From: Geobacter sp. AOG2
GTDB lineage: Bacteria > Desulfobacterota > Desulfuromonadia > Geobacterales > Pseudopelobacteraceae
Assembly (NCBI RefSeq): GCF_019972295.1
Contig: NZ_BLJA01000001.1
Location: forward strand, 404,049-468,048
Direction of reading: 5' to 3'
Length of the DNA stretch: 64,000 nucleotides
Shown: one piece after another, positions 17,258-28,931 of the stretch
Layout of the letters: the number at the start of each line of letters is the position of its first letter
How positions within the stretch are numbered: the stretch's first letter is position 1
Notes under the pieces: generated by a model
Told to the model about the DNA's origin: nothing
Database searches by the model: none
The model's input: only the letters and a program-made list of their open reading frames with translations
Program-made: the position numbers and the translations under genes

Positions 17258-18703
17258 ATGTCAGACAAGATACGAAAAGTTGAAGGTATCACCAAGGAAT
17301 CGACCGAGACCTTGATCGCCGAAACCTTGGCTGTCTACCCCGAAAAGGCCAAGAAGAAGCGCGCCCCGCATCTGGGCGCCAATGATCCGGCATCCGGTTC
17401 GGCCTGCGTCAAGTCCAACAAGAAGACCGTCCCCGGCGTCATGAGCGCCCGCGGCTGCGCCTATGCAGGCGCCAAAGGGGTGGTCTGGGGACCGATCCGC
17501 GACATGGTCCACGTCTCCCATGGTCCGGTCGGCTGTGGCTGGTATTCTTGGGGTACCCGCCGCAATATGATGAGCGGCATCACCGGCGTTACCAGCTTTC
17601 CGATGCAGTTTACCTCCGATTTCCAGGAGAAGGACATTGTGTACGGCGGCGACAAGAAGCTCAAAACCTTGCTGGAAGAGGCTCATGACTTGTTCCCGCT
17701 GGCCAAGGGGATCTCGGTCCTTTCCGAATGCCCGGTCGGCCTGATCGGCGATGACATCAACTCGGTCGCCAAGCAGTCGGCCAAGGATCTGGACATCCCC
17801 ATCATCCCTTGTAACTGCGAGGGGTTCCGTGGTGTTTCCCAGTCGTTGGGACACCACATCTCCAACGATACGATTCGCGACTTCATCATTGGAACCCGCG
17901 AGTACGCCGAACCGGAAAGCCCCTATGACATTGCCCTGATCGGCGAATACAACATTGGTGGCGACGCCTGGTCAACGAAGCCGCTTCTCGAAGAGTGCGG
18001 TTTCAACGTCAAGGCTGTCTGGACCGGCGACGGCGAACTGGAGAAGATCGCCGCCACCCACACGGTCAAGCTCAACGTCATCCACTGCTACCGCTCCATG
18101 AACTACATGTGCAAGGTTATGGAAGAGAAGTACGGCATTCCCTGGATCGAACTCAATTTCTTCGGCCCGACCAAGATTCGCAACAGCCTCAGGCAGCTTG
18201 CCGCATTGTTCGACGATACCATCAAAGCCAAGGTGGAGGCAGTGATCGCCAAATACGACCCGATCATGCAGGCGGTTATCGACGAGTACAAGCCGCGCCT
18301 GGATGGCAAGAAGGTCATGCTGCTGGTCGGCGGGCTTCGTCCGCGCCACACCATCGGCGCCTATGAGGATCTGGGAATGGACTGCGTCGGTTCGGGCTAC
18401 GAATTCGCCCACACGGACGATTACGACCGCACCGCCCCGGAGATGCCCGACGCCACCGTGGTCTACGACGACCCCTCCGAGTACGAGTTCGAGAAGTTTG
18501 CCGACGCCCTCAAGCCTGACCTGGTCGGTTCCGGCATCAAGGAGAAATACGTCTTTCAGAAGATGGGTATCCCCTTCCGCCAGATGCATAGTTGGGACTA
18601 TTCCGGTCCGTACCACGGCTATAAGGGATTCGAGGTGTTTGCCCGCGATGTTGACATGGCGATTAACAGCCCGACGTGGAAGCTGGTGAAGGCGCCTTTC
18701 TGA
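17258..18703 (+). CDS. nifD: Nitrogenase molybdenum-iron protein alpha chain NifD
   Basis: A 481-residue NifD. P-cluster ligands lie in [18 protein letters not shown] and [16 protein letters not shown], a further Cys in PCNCEGFRG, the FeMo-cofactor Cys in [14 protein letters not shown] and the cofactor His in [15 protein letters not shown]. The [14 protein letters not shown] region and the lack of the short anf/vnf features indicate a molybdenum nitrogenase. ATG 17258 follows AGAGGAG at 17244-17250; the open frame extends about 100 bases upstream into nifH but without a ribosome site. Gap to nifH is 58 bases. Confidence 0.98.
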   Translation: MSDKIRKVEGITKESTETLIAETLAVYPEKAKKKRAPHLGANDPASGSACVKSNKKTVPGVMSARGCAYAGAKGVVWGPIRDMVHVSHGPVGCGWYSWGTRRNMMSGITGVTSFPMQFTSDFQEKDIVYGGDKKLKTLLEEAHDLFPLAKGISVLSECPVGLIGDDINSVAKQSAKDLDIPIIPCNCEGFRGVSQSLGHHISNDTIRDFIIGTREYAEPESPYDIALIGEYNIGGDAWSTKPLLEECGFNVKAVWTGDGELEKIAATHTVKLNVIHCYRSMNYMCKVMEEKYGIPWIELNFFGPTKIRNSLRQLAALFDDTIKAKVEAVIAKYDPIMQAVIDEYKPRLDGKKVMLLVGGLRPRHTIGAYEDLGMDCVGSGYEFAHTDDYDRTAPEMPDATVVYDDPSEYEFEKFADALKPDLVGSGIKEKYVFQKMGIPFRQMHSWDYSGPYHGYKGFEVFARDVDMAINSPTWKLVKAPF

Positions 18704-18786
18704 TTATGTCGGGTTGTCCCCCCTACGGGAAAAAATAACCGTACCGTGGACGGATTGGTCCCGGACGGCTTAAGGAGAGATAAATC

Positions 18787-20256
18787 ATGTCAAACGCACT
18801 AGGACTTGAAGTCAAAAAGATTGTCGAGACGCCGCCGGAAGAGGTGGAGCGGGTCAAGGAATGGATCAACACGGAAGAGTATAAAGAGAAGAACTTTGCC
18901 CGTCAGGCACTGGTGATCAACCCGGCCCACGCCTGTCAGCCGCTCGGCGCCCAGCTTGCCGCCCACGGTTTCGAGGGGACGCTGCCTTTCGTACACGGTT
19001 CCCAGGGGTGTGCCTCCTATTACCGCTCCACCCTCAACCGTCACTTCCGCGAGCCCGCCCCGGCCGCATCGGATGCCATGACCGAGGACGGCGCGGTGTT
19101 CGGTGGCCAGAACAACCTGCACGAGGGGCTGGAAAACGCCAATGCCATCTACAAGCCGAAGATGATAGCGGTTTTCACCTCCTGCATGCCGGAGGTTATC
19201 GGCGACGACCTGACCGCCTTCATCAAGAACGCCAAACAAAAGGGATTGGTGCCCAAGGAACTCCCGATCCCCTATGCCAACACCCCCAGCTTCAACGGTA
19301 CTCATATCCACGGCTATGACTCCATGCTGGTCTCGATCCTGCAAAACCTGACCGAGGGTAAACAGGTCGAGGGGCGCTGCACCGGCAAGCTCAACCTGAT
19401 CGCCGGCTGCGACTTCAATACCGGTGACTATCGCGAGTATAAGCGCATCCTGGAGGCCTTCGGCATCCCCCATACAATCCTGGCCGATATCTCCGACAGC
19501 TTTGATTCCCCCTGCGACGGCAACTACCATCTCTACGCCGGCGGAACCAAGCTGGAGGATGCCGCCGACTCCATCAACGGCAAGGCCACCATCGCCATCG
19601 GCGCCTATGCCACCCCCAAGACCTTCGGCTGGATCAAGGACAACTACTCCGGCAAGCATGCCACCATGCCGATGCCCATGGGGATCGAGAAGACCGATGC
19701 CTTTATCATGAAACTGGCCGAACTGTTCGGCAAGGAGGTGCCCGCCTCCCTGAAAAACGAGCGCGGCCGCGCCGTGGACGCCGTCACCGACTCCCATCAG
19801 TACATCCACGGCAAGAAGTTCGCCGTCTACGGCGACCCGGACTACCTGCTGGGCTATGTATCCTTCCTGCTGGAGGTGGGCGCCCGCCCGCACCACATCC
19901 TGTGCAGCAGGGGTAACAAGAAGCTGGAGAAGGAACTGCAGGCCCTGCTGGACGGCTCCATGTACGGCCAGGGGTGCAAGATCTACATGAACAAGGACCT
20001 GTGGCACCTGCGGAGCCTGATCATGACCGACCCGGTGGACGCCATGATCGGCGATACCCATGGCAAGTTCGCCGCCCGTGACGCGAAGATTCCGCTGTTC
20101 CGTTTCGGTTTCCCGATCTTCGACCGGGTCAACAAACACCGTTACCCGATTATCGGCTACCAGGGCGTCGTTAACATGATGACAGAGATCTGCAACAAGT
20201 TCATCGATATTACCGATGAAACGTGTGAGGATCGCAACTTCGAGATGATGCGGTAG
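18787..20256 (+). CDS. nifK: Nitrogenase molybdenum-iron protein beta chain NifK
   Basis: A 489-residue NifK with P-cluster ligands in NPAHACQPLGAQ, FVHGSQGCASYYRSTLNRHFREP and FTSCMPEVIGDD, plus GGQNNLHEGLENA. It pairs with NifD to form the alpha2beta2 dinitrogenase. ATG 18787 follows AAGGAGAG. The 83-base gap to nifD contains no obvious terminator, consistent with one nifHDK transcript ending at the hairpin at 20289-20316. nifE and nifN do not follow; katG comes next on the opposite strand. Confidence 0.98.
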   Translation: MSNALGLEVKKIVETPPEEVERVKEWINTEEYKEKNFARQALVINPAHACQPLGAQLAAHGFEGTLPFVHGSQGCASYYRSTLNRHFREPAPAASDAMTEDGAVFGGQNNLHEGLENANAIYKPKMIAVFTSCMPEVIGDDLTAFIKNAKQKGLVPKELPIPYANTPSFNGTHIHGYDSMLVSILQNLTEGKQVEGRCTGKLNLIAGCDFNTGDYREYKRILEAFGIPHTILADISDSFDSPCDGNYHLYAGGTKLEDAADSINGKATIAIGAYATPKTFGWIKDNYSGKHATMPMPMGIEKTDAFIMKLAELFGKEVPASLKNERGRAVDAVTDSHQYIHGKKFAVYGDPDYLLGYVSFLLEVGARPHHILCSRGNKKLEKELQALLDGSMYGQGCKIYMNKDLWHLRSLIMTDPVDAMIGDTHGKFAARDAKIPLFRFGFPIFDRVNKHRYPIIGYQGVVNMMTEICNKFIDITDETCEDRNFEMMR

Positions 20257-20288
20257 GCAGAAGGATTCATAAAATGCAGGTAATGAAA

Positions 20289-20316
20289 AGAGGCGGCCAT
20301 GGGGCCGCCTCTTTTC
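20289..20316. terminator. Bidirectional terminator between nifK and katG
   Basis: AGAGGCGGCC-ATGG-GGCCGCCTCT is a perfect 10-bp stem with a four-base loop, with TTTT after it on the plus strand and CTTTTCA-type sequence on the minus strand. It lies 33 bases after nifK, converging with katG. Confidence 0.92.
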
Positions 20317-20377
20317 GTTTGTTTCCATGGCGTTTTTACCGTCCTGCCGGAGACCCTCGAAGGCACCGGCGCTACGA

Positions 20378-22684
<2,307 letters not shown>

Positions 22685-22706
22685 TTATCTCATGGGTAAA
22701 TTATAA

Positions 22707-22735
22707 GTATAATTATTAGATAGTAATTATTACTA
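22707..22735. promoter_or_regulatory. Tandem PerR/Fur-type boxes upstream of katG
   Basis: Two 15-bp sites share one base. 22707-22721 (GTATAATTATTAGAT) matches 12 of 14 defined positions of the Per box TTATAATNATTATAA. 22721-22735 (TAGTAATTATTACTA) is a perfect 7-1-7 palindrome with 10 of 14 matches. They lie 122-150 bases upstream of the katG start and 33 bases past the end of the PerR-like gene. Binding by that regulator is inferred. Confidence 0.7.
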
Positions 22736-22767
22736 TAGTTATGTCAAAAAAAACCATTCTGCCGCCG

Positions 22768-23202
22768 TTATCCATCCAGACAATTTTTGCAGATCCCGTA
22801 TACTACTACGCTCCGGTTGTCGACCCTGCCCCAGGTTTTTACTATTTCCGGGAGAGCCGCCTCGTCCATGAACGGCCACTGGAAGTCCATGATAGCGTTG
22901 CATCTGCTACAGATCAGATGATGGTGGCGCGCGAGCGTCACCTCAAAGCGCCCCTGGCTCTCGATGGTTTCCACTTTATTAATCATACCATGGTGTACGA
23001 AGGTTGCCAGTGTCCGATACACCGTATCCAGCGATAAAGTGGGGATTTTTTTGCGCAGCCTCTGGTGGAGCGCTTCCGCAGAAGGGTGGTCGGGCGACCG
23101 GGCCAGTTCGCTGAAAATCTCCAGGCGCTGGTGGGTTAACTTGAGCCCCGCTTTCCGGCAGGCATCCCCGAACTGTTTCAGTTGTTCCTGTAAAGCGTCC
23201 AT
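22768..23202 (-). CDS. Fur family regulator, PerR-like
   Basis: A 144-residue Fur-family protein: winged helix (LTHQRLEIFSELARSPDHPSAEALHQRLRKKIPTLSLDTVYRTLATFVHHGMI), then the metal-binding dimerisation domain with RHHHLICSRC and a second pair GICKNC, forming the structural zinc site. Placement directly before katG, with matching palindromes in between, points to PerR, which senses peroxide through iron-catalysed histidine oxidation and derepresses katG. Fur or Zur function cannot be excluded from sequence. ATG 23202 is preceded by GGGGCACGG, a weak ribosome site. Confidence 0.85.
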   Translation of the reverse strand: MDALQEQLKQFGDACRKAGLKLTHQRLEIFSELARSPDHPSAEALHQRLRKKIPTLSLDTVYRTLATFVHHGMINKVETIESQGRFEVTLARHHHLICSRCNAIMDFQWPFMDEAALPEIVKTWGRVDNRSVVVYGICKNCLDG

Positions 23203-23404
23203 GATCCGTGCCCCGACCCTGGATGAAATGAATTGTTACTATATAAGAATAATACCTATCTGCGGCAGGTGTGTCAAGCAATGCATGGCAGTACGTGTCA
23301 GGCCTGCCCGGCAACGACATTATCTCCGCAGGCGACGTGCCGTCGACAGCAGAATCTTCGCCTGCACTCTGGTAAAGTGCGGTAGTGGTGGTTATAGTAC
23401 ATGC

Positions 23405-24349
23405 ATGGAGCACGTGAGCGAAATACACGGGCCGCATGTCGAAGAGTGGGCAGAGGTCTCCGCAGGGCTGATTTCGGAGCCTCCTTCCAGGGGCCGGACC
23501 CAGCTCTGGGCGCTGGTCCTGGATGCCCGTTCGGTGCCGTGCCGTCTTGAACAAGATGCGGGACGCTGGTTCCTGTTGGTGCCGGTCAGCCACCTCGACA
23601 GGGCTCGAGAAGAGTTACGGCTCTTCGAGGAGGAAAACCGTGATTGGCCCCCCGCGGCCCCGCCGGTCCACCCTCTGGTGGAAAATACCCTGTCTACCCT
23701 CTCGATTCTGATTCTCCTGGCAACCTTCCACAACCTGACGCAACTCGATGGTACGCTGTCCGCCTTTTCCCAACCGGATTGGACCGGGCTCGGCAATGCA
23801 CAAGCCGGGAAAATACTGGACGGCCAATGGTGGCGGATCGTAACGGCTCTCACCCTGCATGTCGACAGCCTGCATCTGGTCAGCAACCTGGCCATCGGGG
23901 GCATCTTCGTCATCTTTCTCTGTCGTGAACTCGGCTCAGGGCCGGCCTGGTGCCTACTGTTGGGGGCCGGAGCCCTGGGGAACCTGGCCAATGCATACGC
24001 CCAATCTCCCGATCATAGTTCGGTGGGGGCCTCCACCGCTGTGTTCGGAGCTGTCGGCATCCTTGCGGCGCTCAGCCTGGTGCGTTACCGACAGCACTTG
24101 CAGCGGCGCTGGCTGCTCCCCTTCGCGTCGGCCCTGGCCCTCCTGGCCCTGCTTGGGACGGAGGGCAAAAACACCGACCTGGGGGCACATCTGTTTGGTT
24201 TTTTGTTCGGAATCGGCCTTGGTCTGGTGGCGGAATATCTGTTGGGGAAGAACGGCCGTCCCGGCCGCCTGCTCAACGCCCTATTGGCGATGCTCAGCGC
24301 CGCAGTAGTCATTGCAGCCTGGTGGGCGGCGCTGGAGTTCGGGGGATGA
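23405..24349 (+). CDS. Rhomboid family intramembrane serine protease
   Basis: A 314-residue protein: a soluble N-terminal domain of about 95 residues, then six to seven membrane helices. The catalytic Ser lies in SSVGASTAVFGAVG, the His in TDLGAHLFGFLFGIGLG, and the conserved loop before them reads WWRIVTALTLHVDSLHLVSNL. Rhomboids cut transmembrane substrates within the membrane; the target is unknown. ATG 23405 gives a full-length domain; the open frame reaches back to 22964, but that part lies antisense over the PerR-like gene and has no rhomboid features. A GC hairpin (24370-24390) follows. Confidence 0.87.
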   Translation: MEHVSEIHGPHVEEWAEVSAGLISEPPSRGRTQLWALVLDARSVPCRLEQDAGRWFLLVPVSHLDRAREELRLFEEENRDWPPAAPPVHPLVENTLSTLSILILLATFHNLTQLDGTLSAFSQPDWTGLGNAQAGKILDGQWWRIVTALTLHVDSLHLVSNLAIGGIFVIFLCRELGSGPAWCLLLGAGALGNLANAYAQSPDHSSVGASTAVFGAVGILAALSLVRYRQHLQRRWLLPFASALALLALLGTEGKNTDLGAHLFGFLFGIGLGLVAEYLLGKNGRPGRLLNALLAMLSAAVVIAAWWAALEFGG

Positions 24350-24369
24350 CCTGCGTCTTCAATCGGGCG

Positions 24370-24390
24370 GAGAGGGGCCCAGGCCCTCTC
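24370..24390. terminator. Hairpin between converging rhomboid and sensor kinase genes
   Basis: GAGAGGG-GCCCAGG-CCCTCTC, a perfect 7-bp stem, sits 20 bases after the rhomboid stop and 7 bases from the kinase stop on the other strand. The following bases are C/T-rich without a clean T-run. Confidence 0.55.
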
Positions 24391-24397
24391 CCTTCCG

Positions 24398-26674
24398 TCA
24401 TGGCGGCACATGGCCATTGGTCGGGGCATCGGCCACCATAAAGGGGATTACGACGTGGAATGTGCTGCCCATCCCTTCCTTGCTTTCGGCCCAGATCCTG
24501 CCTCCCATGAGTTCCGATAGCTGCCGACAGATTGAGAGTCCCAAGCCGGTTCCGCCATATTTACGTGTTGTGGACGTATCTGCTTGACTGAAGGGGGCAA
24601 ATATCCGCTCCATGGCCTCCGGCTTGATGCCGATGCCGGTATCCGCCACGCTGAGCCAAAGAAAGACGATAGCGCCATGGCGCTCGAACTGGTGGGCGGA
24701 AACGGTCACCGAACCGTGCTCCGTGAATTTGACGGCATTGTTTATCAGGTTGATCAGGATTTGTTTCAGGCGCAGTTGGTCTCCCACCAACGCATCGGGA
24801 AGTTGAGGGGATATTGCGGTTTGCATGGTGAGTTTTTTGGCATGGATGTGGGCCGCCTGGGCACGCATCGCGCTGCTGATAATGTCCCTCAGGCTGAATG
24901 ATGCCGATTCCAGCTCGATCTTGCCGGCCTCTATCTTGGAAAGGTCGAGCACATCGTTGATCAACGACAAGAGGAGTTCGGAGGAGTCCATAATCGCCTC
25001 CAGGCACTCCTTTTGCTCGCCGCTGAGTTCAGTCAGTCCGAGGATGCTGGCCATGCCCATGATGCCGTTCATGGGGGTACGGATTTCGTGACTCATGTTG
25101 GCCAGGAATTCGCTCTTTGCCCTGTTGGCTGCATCGGCTGCCTCCTTGGCCCGCTGCAGCTCATGTTCCATCCGCTTGCGCTCGGTGATGTCGACGGCAA
25201 TGGCCAATACGGCCTTTTCGCCGTTGTAGCAAAAGGGCATGCCCGTAATCTCGACATCGAAGATGCTCCCATCCAGCCGGAGCAGTTTTTCCTCCTTCTT
25301 GAGGGAGGCCGTGTTCCTGTCCGTGATGATGCTGACCCGTTCCTGCACAATCCCGCGGAAATCGGCATGAATCGTTTCGGAGATCGGTTTGCCGATCAAC
25401 TCCTTCGGGTCCTGGGCGCCGAATTTGGCGACAGCGGTCGGGTTAAGATAGACGTACCTCCCGTTAACATGGACCATGATCATGTTGGGGGAAAATTCGA
25501 TTATCGACCGGAAGCGCGCCTCGCTCTCCTTCAATGCCTGCTCCGACAGCAGGCGGTCGCTGACATCGTTGGCCAGCCGTTGCGCCATATCGTCAAAGGC
25601 AAGCCCCAGTTCTCCCAGTTCCCCCCCTCCCACACTCCGGGCAACCCTGACCGACAGGTCGCCTTGGGCAAGGCGCCGGGATGCCGCCTGCAACAACTCG
25701 ATCTTTTCTATGACCCGTTTTTTATTGATATACCAGGCCACACTGATCATCAGGACCATCAGCGAGAACAGCAGCCCCACATTAAACCGGAGTCTGGTAC
25801 TCGTCCGGCCCAGGACCGCATCCTTTTTCATGCCGACCCGTATGTACAGGTAAGGTGTTTGCTCGCCTTCCAAGCGCAGCTTGCGGTAGGAAAATATGCG
25901 GTCGATGGCGGTGTTGCCGGTGGCTTCGAACGTCCCCTCATTGGGGCCGTTACGCATGCGTTCGAACAGATCGGCCCGGTCCTTTTTGCCGACAAGACGG
26001 GGGCTGTTCGCCGAATAGAGGATGATGCCCCGGTGATCGACCAGAAGGATTGAAGAGTTGGGAAAGGTAATGTTGCTTTTGAGCAGGTCTTTGTATTTTT
26101 GGAGGACAATGGCAACCGATGCCGCGCCGCTGATGTGCCCGGAGTCATCCCTGATGGGGTAGCTGAAGCTGATGGTAGGTGTCTTGAGAAGTTTGCCGAC
26201 CACGTATTCGCCGGAGGAGAAGTTGCCCGATGCGATGGCGTTTCTGACGTGCCGCCGATCAGCGTAAGACGTCGGGCTCTTTATCGGGATGGCCGATGCC
26301 CACAACAGGCCGGATTTGTCCTGGAGGCCGATATTGCCGTACTGGGGGTTTAATTTGATGATCTCCGCGAGCAGCTTGCTCGTTCCGGCCCCGTCATGCT
26401 GCTGGACCGACGGCACATGGCTCAGGGTGATCAATAACTGCTCTACGCCTGCTACAAGGATGTTCTGGTTATTGGCGATCTGGTCGGCAATCCCGGCGGC
26501 AATCGCGGTTGCCCCCTCGATATCATGAGCCCGTTGCTGGACGCTCGAATAGACGATAATCCCCGTGGGAACGATCGTCATGAGGATGATCAGGATTATG
26601 ATATGTTTTCGTATCGACATGGAAAACAGATTCGACTCCGTCACTGTCCTGATGCTGTAAGCGGCTGCTTGCAT
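24398..26674 (-). CDS. Membrane sensor histidine kinase with periplasmic Cache-like sensor and PAS domain
   Basis: About 758 residues. A first membrane helix (HIIILIILMTIVPTGIIVY) and a second (LLFSLMVLMISVAWYI) flank a periplasmic domain of some 270 residues resembling dCache (LWASAIPIKSPTSYADRRHVRNAIASGNFSSGEY). A HAMP region, a PAS domain (FRSIIEFSPNMIMVHVNGRYVYLNPTAVAKFG), HisKA with His about residue 529 ([15 protein letters not shown]) and HATPase ([16 protein letters not shown]) follow. There is no receiver domain and no adjacent response regulator. The signal is unknown. The start is uncertain: ATG 26674 or ATG 26620, neither with a good ribosome site. Confidence 0.88.
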   Translation of the reverse strand: MQAAAYSIRTVTESNLFSMSIRKHIIILIILMTIVPTGIIVYSSVQQRAHDIEGATAIAAGIADQIANNQNILVAGVEQLLITLSHVPSVQQHDGAGTSKLLAEIIKLNPQYGNIGLQDKSGLLWASAIPIKSPTSYADRRHVRNAIASGNFSSGEYVVGKLLKTPTISFSYPIRDDSGHISGAASVAIVLQKYKDLLKSNITFPNSSILLVDHRGIILYSANSPRLVGKKDRADLFERMRNGPNEGTFEATGNTAIDRIFSYRKLRLEGEQTPYLYIRVGMKKDAVLGRTSTRLRFNVGLLFSLMVLMISVAWYINKKRVIEKIELLQAASRRLAQGDLSVRVARSVGGGELGELGLAFDDMAQRLANDVSDRLLSEQALKESEARFRSIIEFSPNMIMVHVNGRYVYLNPTAVAKFGAQDPKELIGKPISETIHADFRGIVQERVSIITDRNTASLKKEEKLLRLDGSIFDVEITGMPFCYNGEKAVLAIAVDITERKRMEHELQRAKEAADAANRAKSEFLANMSHEIRTPMNGIMGMASILGLTELSGEQKECLEAIMDSSELLLSLINDVLDLSKIEAGKIELESASFSLRDIISSAMRAQAAHIHAKKLTMQTAISPQLPDALVGDQLRLKQILINLINNAVKFTEHGSVTVSAHQFERHGAIVFLWLSVADTGIGIKPEAMERIFAPFSQADTSTTRKYGGTGLGLSICRQLSELMGGRIWAESKEGMGSTFHVVIPFMVADAPTNGHVPP

Positions 26675-26815
26675 AAAAAGCGCTCTGCAAGAATATAGTA
26701 ATCTGAAAACAAATGCTATAATAAGCAATAAACAAACGCTGCGGTCTGTTTTGTCGGCAGGCCGGCGGTTTTCAGAGCCAGGAATGCTGCGAAGGTTTGC
26801 AGCAGGAGGTGGATA

Positions 26816-27439
26816 ATGAAAAATGGCACGATACGAACCCTGATCGCGGCCGCTCTTCTTCTGGGAGGAGGCTGCGCCCTTCATGGGGGGGCGCCTGTCC
26901 CCATAGACCTTGGGTCATCGGCGCCCGGCGCGACGGTCAGCCTCAGGGGAGAGACGCACCAACTTGTCGGCACCCCCTTGCAAGTGGGACGCCCTCTGCC
27001 GGCAACCGCCCTGATCGATGCTTTTACGATGGAAAAAGTCGATATATCGCAAATGGAAGGGAAGGTTCTCATCTTGAGCGTGGTCCCTTCCATCGATACC
27101 AAGGTCTGCGAGCTCCAGACACACTATCTTGGCGAAAAGGGTGCGCGACTTCCCCGGGATGTGGTCCGTATCGTTGTCAGTCGTGATACCCCTTTTGCCC
27201 AGAAACGTTTTGCCGAAGAGGCAAAGCTTGGGGGGCTCACCTTTCTTTCCGACTATAAGGAAGGCGCCTTCGGCCGTGCCACGGGGCTGCTCATCGGCGA
27301 CAATATGCTGCTTGCCCGGTCGGTGGTTGTCGTGGACAAGGCGGGCATAGTCCGCTATATCCAGGTGGTCCCCGAACTTTCGCATCTTCCCGACATGGAG
27401 GCCGCCTTTGCGAAAGCGGCGGCTCTCAGCGGCACGTAG
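26816..27439 (+). CDS. Exported lipoprotein-like thiol peroxidase (Tpx family) lacking the resolving cysteine
   Basis: A 207-residue protein. An N-terminal signal ends in LLLGGGC (C20), an imperfect lipobox suggesting a lipoprotein. The rest matches atypical 2-Cys thiol peroxidase Tpx: FTMEKVDISQMEGKVLILSVVPSIDTKVCELQT holds the peroxidatic C98, and SRDTPFAQKRFAEEAKLGG matches the region that in E. coli Tpx reads SRFC, but the resolving Cys is Ala (A133). It should therefore work as a 1-Cys peroxidase needing an external thiol. It reduces peroxides, probably outside the inner membrane. GGAGG precedes ATG 26816. Confidence 0.87.
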   Translation: MKNGTIRTLIAAALLLGGGCALHGGAPVPIDLGSSAPGATVSLRGETHQLVGTPLQVGRPLPATALIDAFTMEKVDISQMEGKVLILSVVPSIDTKVCELQTHYLGEKGARLPRDVVRIVVSRDTPFAQKRFAEEAKLGGLTFLSDYKEGAFGRATGLLIGDNMLLARSVVVVDKAGIVRYIQVVPELSHLPDMEAAFAKAAALSGT

Positions 27440-27528
27440 AAGAGGGGCGGGGTCGAGCCCGTACGAGGGAGAAGATTGGACATGCTTTTGGCGGCACTCG
27501 TTGCCACAAGGGGGAGGGAGACGTCCGT

Positions 27529-27849
27529 ATGAAGGTGATCGTGGATTTGTGCATCGTGCCGATTGGTGTCGGCGTATCGTTGTCGCCCTATGTGGCTGCG
27601 TGTGAAAAGGTGCTGTCCCAGGCAGGCCTGAAGGTTGTATTACATGCGAACGGGACGGATATCGAAGGCGAGTGGGATGCCGTGTTCGCGGCGGTCAGGC
27701 AGTGCCATGAGGTCGTGCATGGGATGGGTGCACCCCGGATCACCACGACCATAAAGGTGGGAACACGTACGGACCGTATCCAGACCATGGAGGACAAGGT
27801 GAAAAGCGTGAAGAGCAAGCTGGGAGAGGTGCGGATTGAGGGCGCCTGA
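27529..27849 (+). CDS. MTH1187 family thiamine-binding protein
   Basis: A 106-residue protein with the ferredoxin-like MTH1187/YkoF fold: MKVIVDLCIVPIGVGVSLSPYV, the central HANGTDIEGEWDAVFAAVRQCHEVVHGMGAPRITTTIKVGTRTDR, and the conserved QTMEDKVKSV tail. Members bind thiamine or hydroxymethylpyrimidine and are often placed with thiamine genes; here the thi operon is 12 kb away. GGGAGGGAGACG precedes ATG 27529. The stop overlaps the next start by 14 bases. Confidence 0.85.
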   Translation: MKVIVDLCIVPIGVGVSLSPYVAACEKVLSQAGLKVVLHANGTDIEGEWDAVFAAVRQCHEVVHGMGAPRITTTIKVGTRTDRIQTMEDKVKSVKSKLGEVRIEGA

Positions 27850-28354
27850 GCGACCCTGCGCCGCCTCCAATATTGTGCTGATCGGGATGCCGGGGGCCGG
27901 AAAGAGCACGATTGGCGTCATCCTCGCCAAGCTGGCCTCGTTGGACTTCATCGACACCGACGTCCTCATCCAAAGCTGCGAGCGCCGCTCGCTTCAGAGC
28001 ATCATCGACTCCCAGGGATATATGGCCCTGCGGGAGATCGAAGAACGCATCCTGCTCGACCTTGAGTGCCGGGATCACGTCATCGCGACGGGGGGGAGCG
28101 CCGTCTATAGCCGGGCCGCCATGGCGCATCTGGCCGAAAACGGGGTTGTGGTTTTTCTGGATGTTGACCTGGCCACCCTTGAGTCGAGAGCCTTGGACCT
28201 GGGGAGGAGAGGGGTTGCCAAACACCCCGGCCAGAGTTTTGCCGAACTCTTTGAAGAGCGGCACAGGTTGTATGTGGCATATGCGGATGTGACGGTTGAC
28301 TGCAGGGGACGTACCCACGAGATGGTCTGCACAGAGATTCTCGGCAGGCTGTAA
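27836..28354 (+). CDS. Shikimate kinase
   Basis: A 172-residue P-loop kinase: Walker A GMPGAGKST (residues 17-25), the shikimate-binding FIDTDVLIQ (Asp), the conserved YMALREIEERIL (Arg-Glu) and ATGGSAVY, and a lid with LGRRGVAKHPGQ. It phosphorylates shikimate at O3 in chorismate synthesis. The shikimate-binding residues seem retained, so AroK-type activity is likely; the lid reads RGVAKHP instead of the usual R-P-L, so a related sugar or cofactor kinase is possible. TTG 27836 has GAGAGG six bases upstream and overlaps the preceding gene, implying translational coupling. Confidence 0.8.
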   Translation: MRAPERPCAASNIVLIGMPGAGKSTIGVILAKLASLDFIDTDVLIQSCERRSLQSIIDSQGYMALREIEERILLDLECRDHVIATGGSAVYSRAAMAHLAENGVVVFLDVDLATLESRALDLGRRGVAKHPGQSFAELFEERHRLYVAYADVTVDCRGRTHEMVCTEILGRL

Positions 28355-28387
28355 CTGCCGCGATAGTGAGAAGGAGAGGGGGTTTCC

Positions 28388-28915
28388 ATGACCATTCTTC
28401 GTCAGATAGCCCAATTGGGACAACCGGTTCTCCGCCAGGAGACCGAGCTTGTCGGCGATCCGGCCGATAGGGCCCTGCAGGCGCTGATCGACGACATGCT
28501 GGCGACCATGGCCGAGGCCAACGGTGTCGGTATCGCCGCGCCCCAGGTGTATGAGCCGTTGCGCCTGTTCGTAGTGGCTTCACGCCCTAATCCCCGGTAT
28601 CCCCAAGCCCCGGCAATGGAGCCGACCCCCATGCTTAACCCGGAGATCCTCTGGCAGTCGGATGAGATCGAGAAGGGGTGGGAAGGGTGTCTGAGCGTGC
28701 CGGGCATCCGGGGTATGGTGCCGCGCAGCCTGCGTATCGGTGTGCGCTATCTGTCCCGCACGGGCCAAGTGTGCGATGATGAATTGTCCGGTTTTATTGC
28801 CCGGGTTTTCCAGCATGAATACGATCACATCAGCGGCATGGTCTTTCTGGACCGGGTGGCAAGCAGCCGCGACTTGATCAGTGAACGCGAGTATCTGCGG
28901 CTCGTCTCGGCCTGA
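28388..28915 (+). CDS. def: Peptide deformylase (first copy)
   Basis: A 175-residue deformylase with all three motifs: GVGIAAPQ, EGCLSVPG (metal Cys) and QHEYDH (HExxH). It removes the formyl group from nascent proteins. AGGAGAGGGGG precedes ATG 28388. A second complete deformylase lies at 59791-60297 and differs substantially; neither is next to fmt, the usual partner gene. Confidence 0.95.
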   Translation: MTILRQIAQLGQPVLRQETELVGDPADRALQALIDDMLATMAEANGVGIAAPQVYEPLRLFVVASRPNPRYPQAPAMEPTPMLNPEILWQSDEIEKGWEGCLSVPGIRGMVPRSLRIGVRYLSRTGQVCDDELSGFIARVFQHEYDHISGMVFLDRVASSRDLISEREYLRLVSA

Positions 28916-28931
28916 AAATTCATGACATGGG

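Noticed and set aside
22964-23404. N-terminal extension of the rhomboid protein
   Set aside because: This stretch is antisense to the PerR-like gene, contains no rhomboid feature and lacks a ribosome site.
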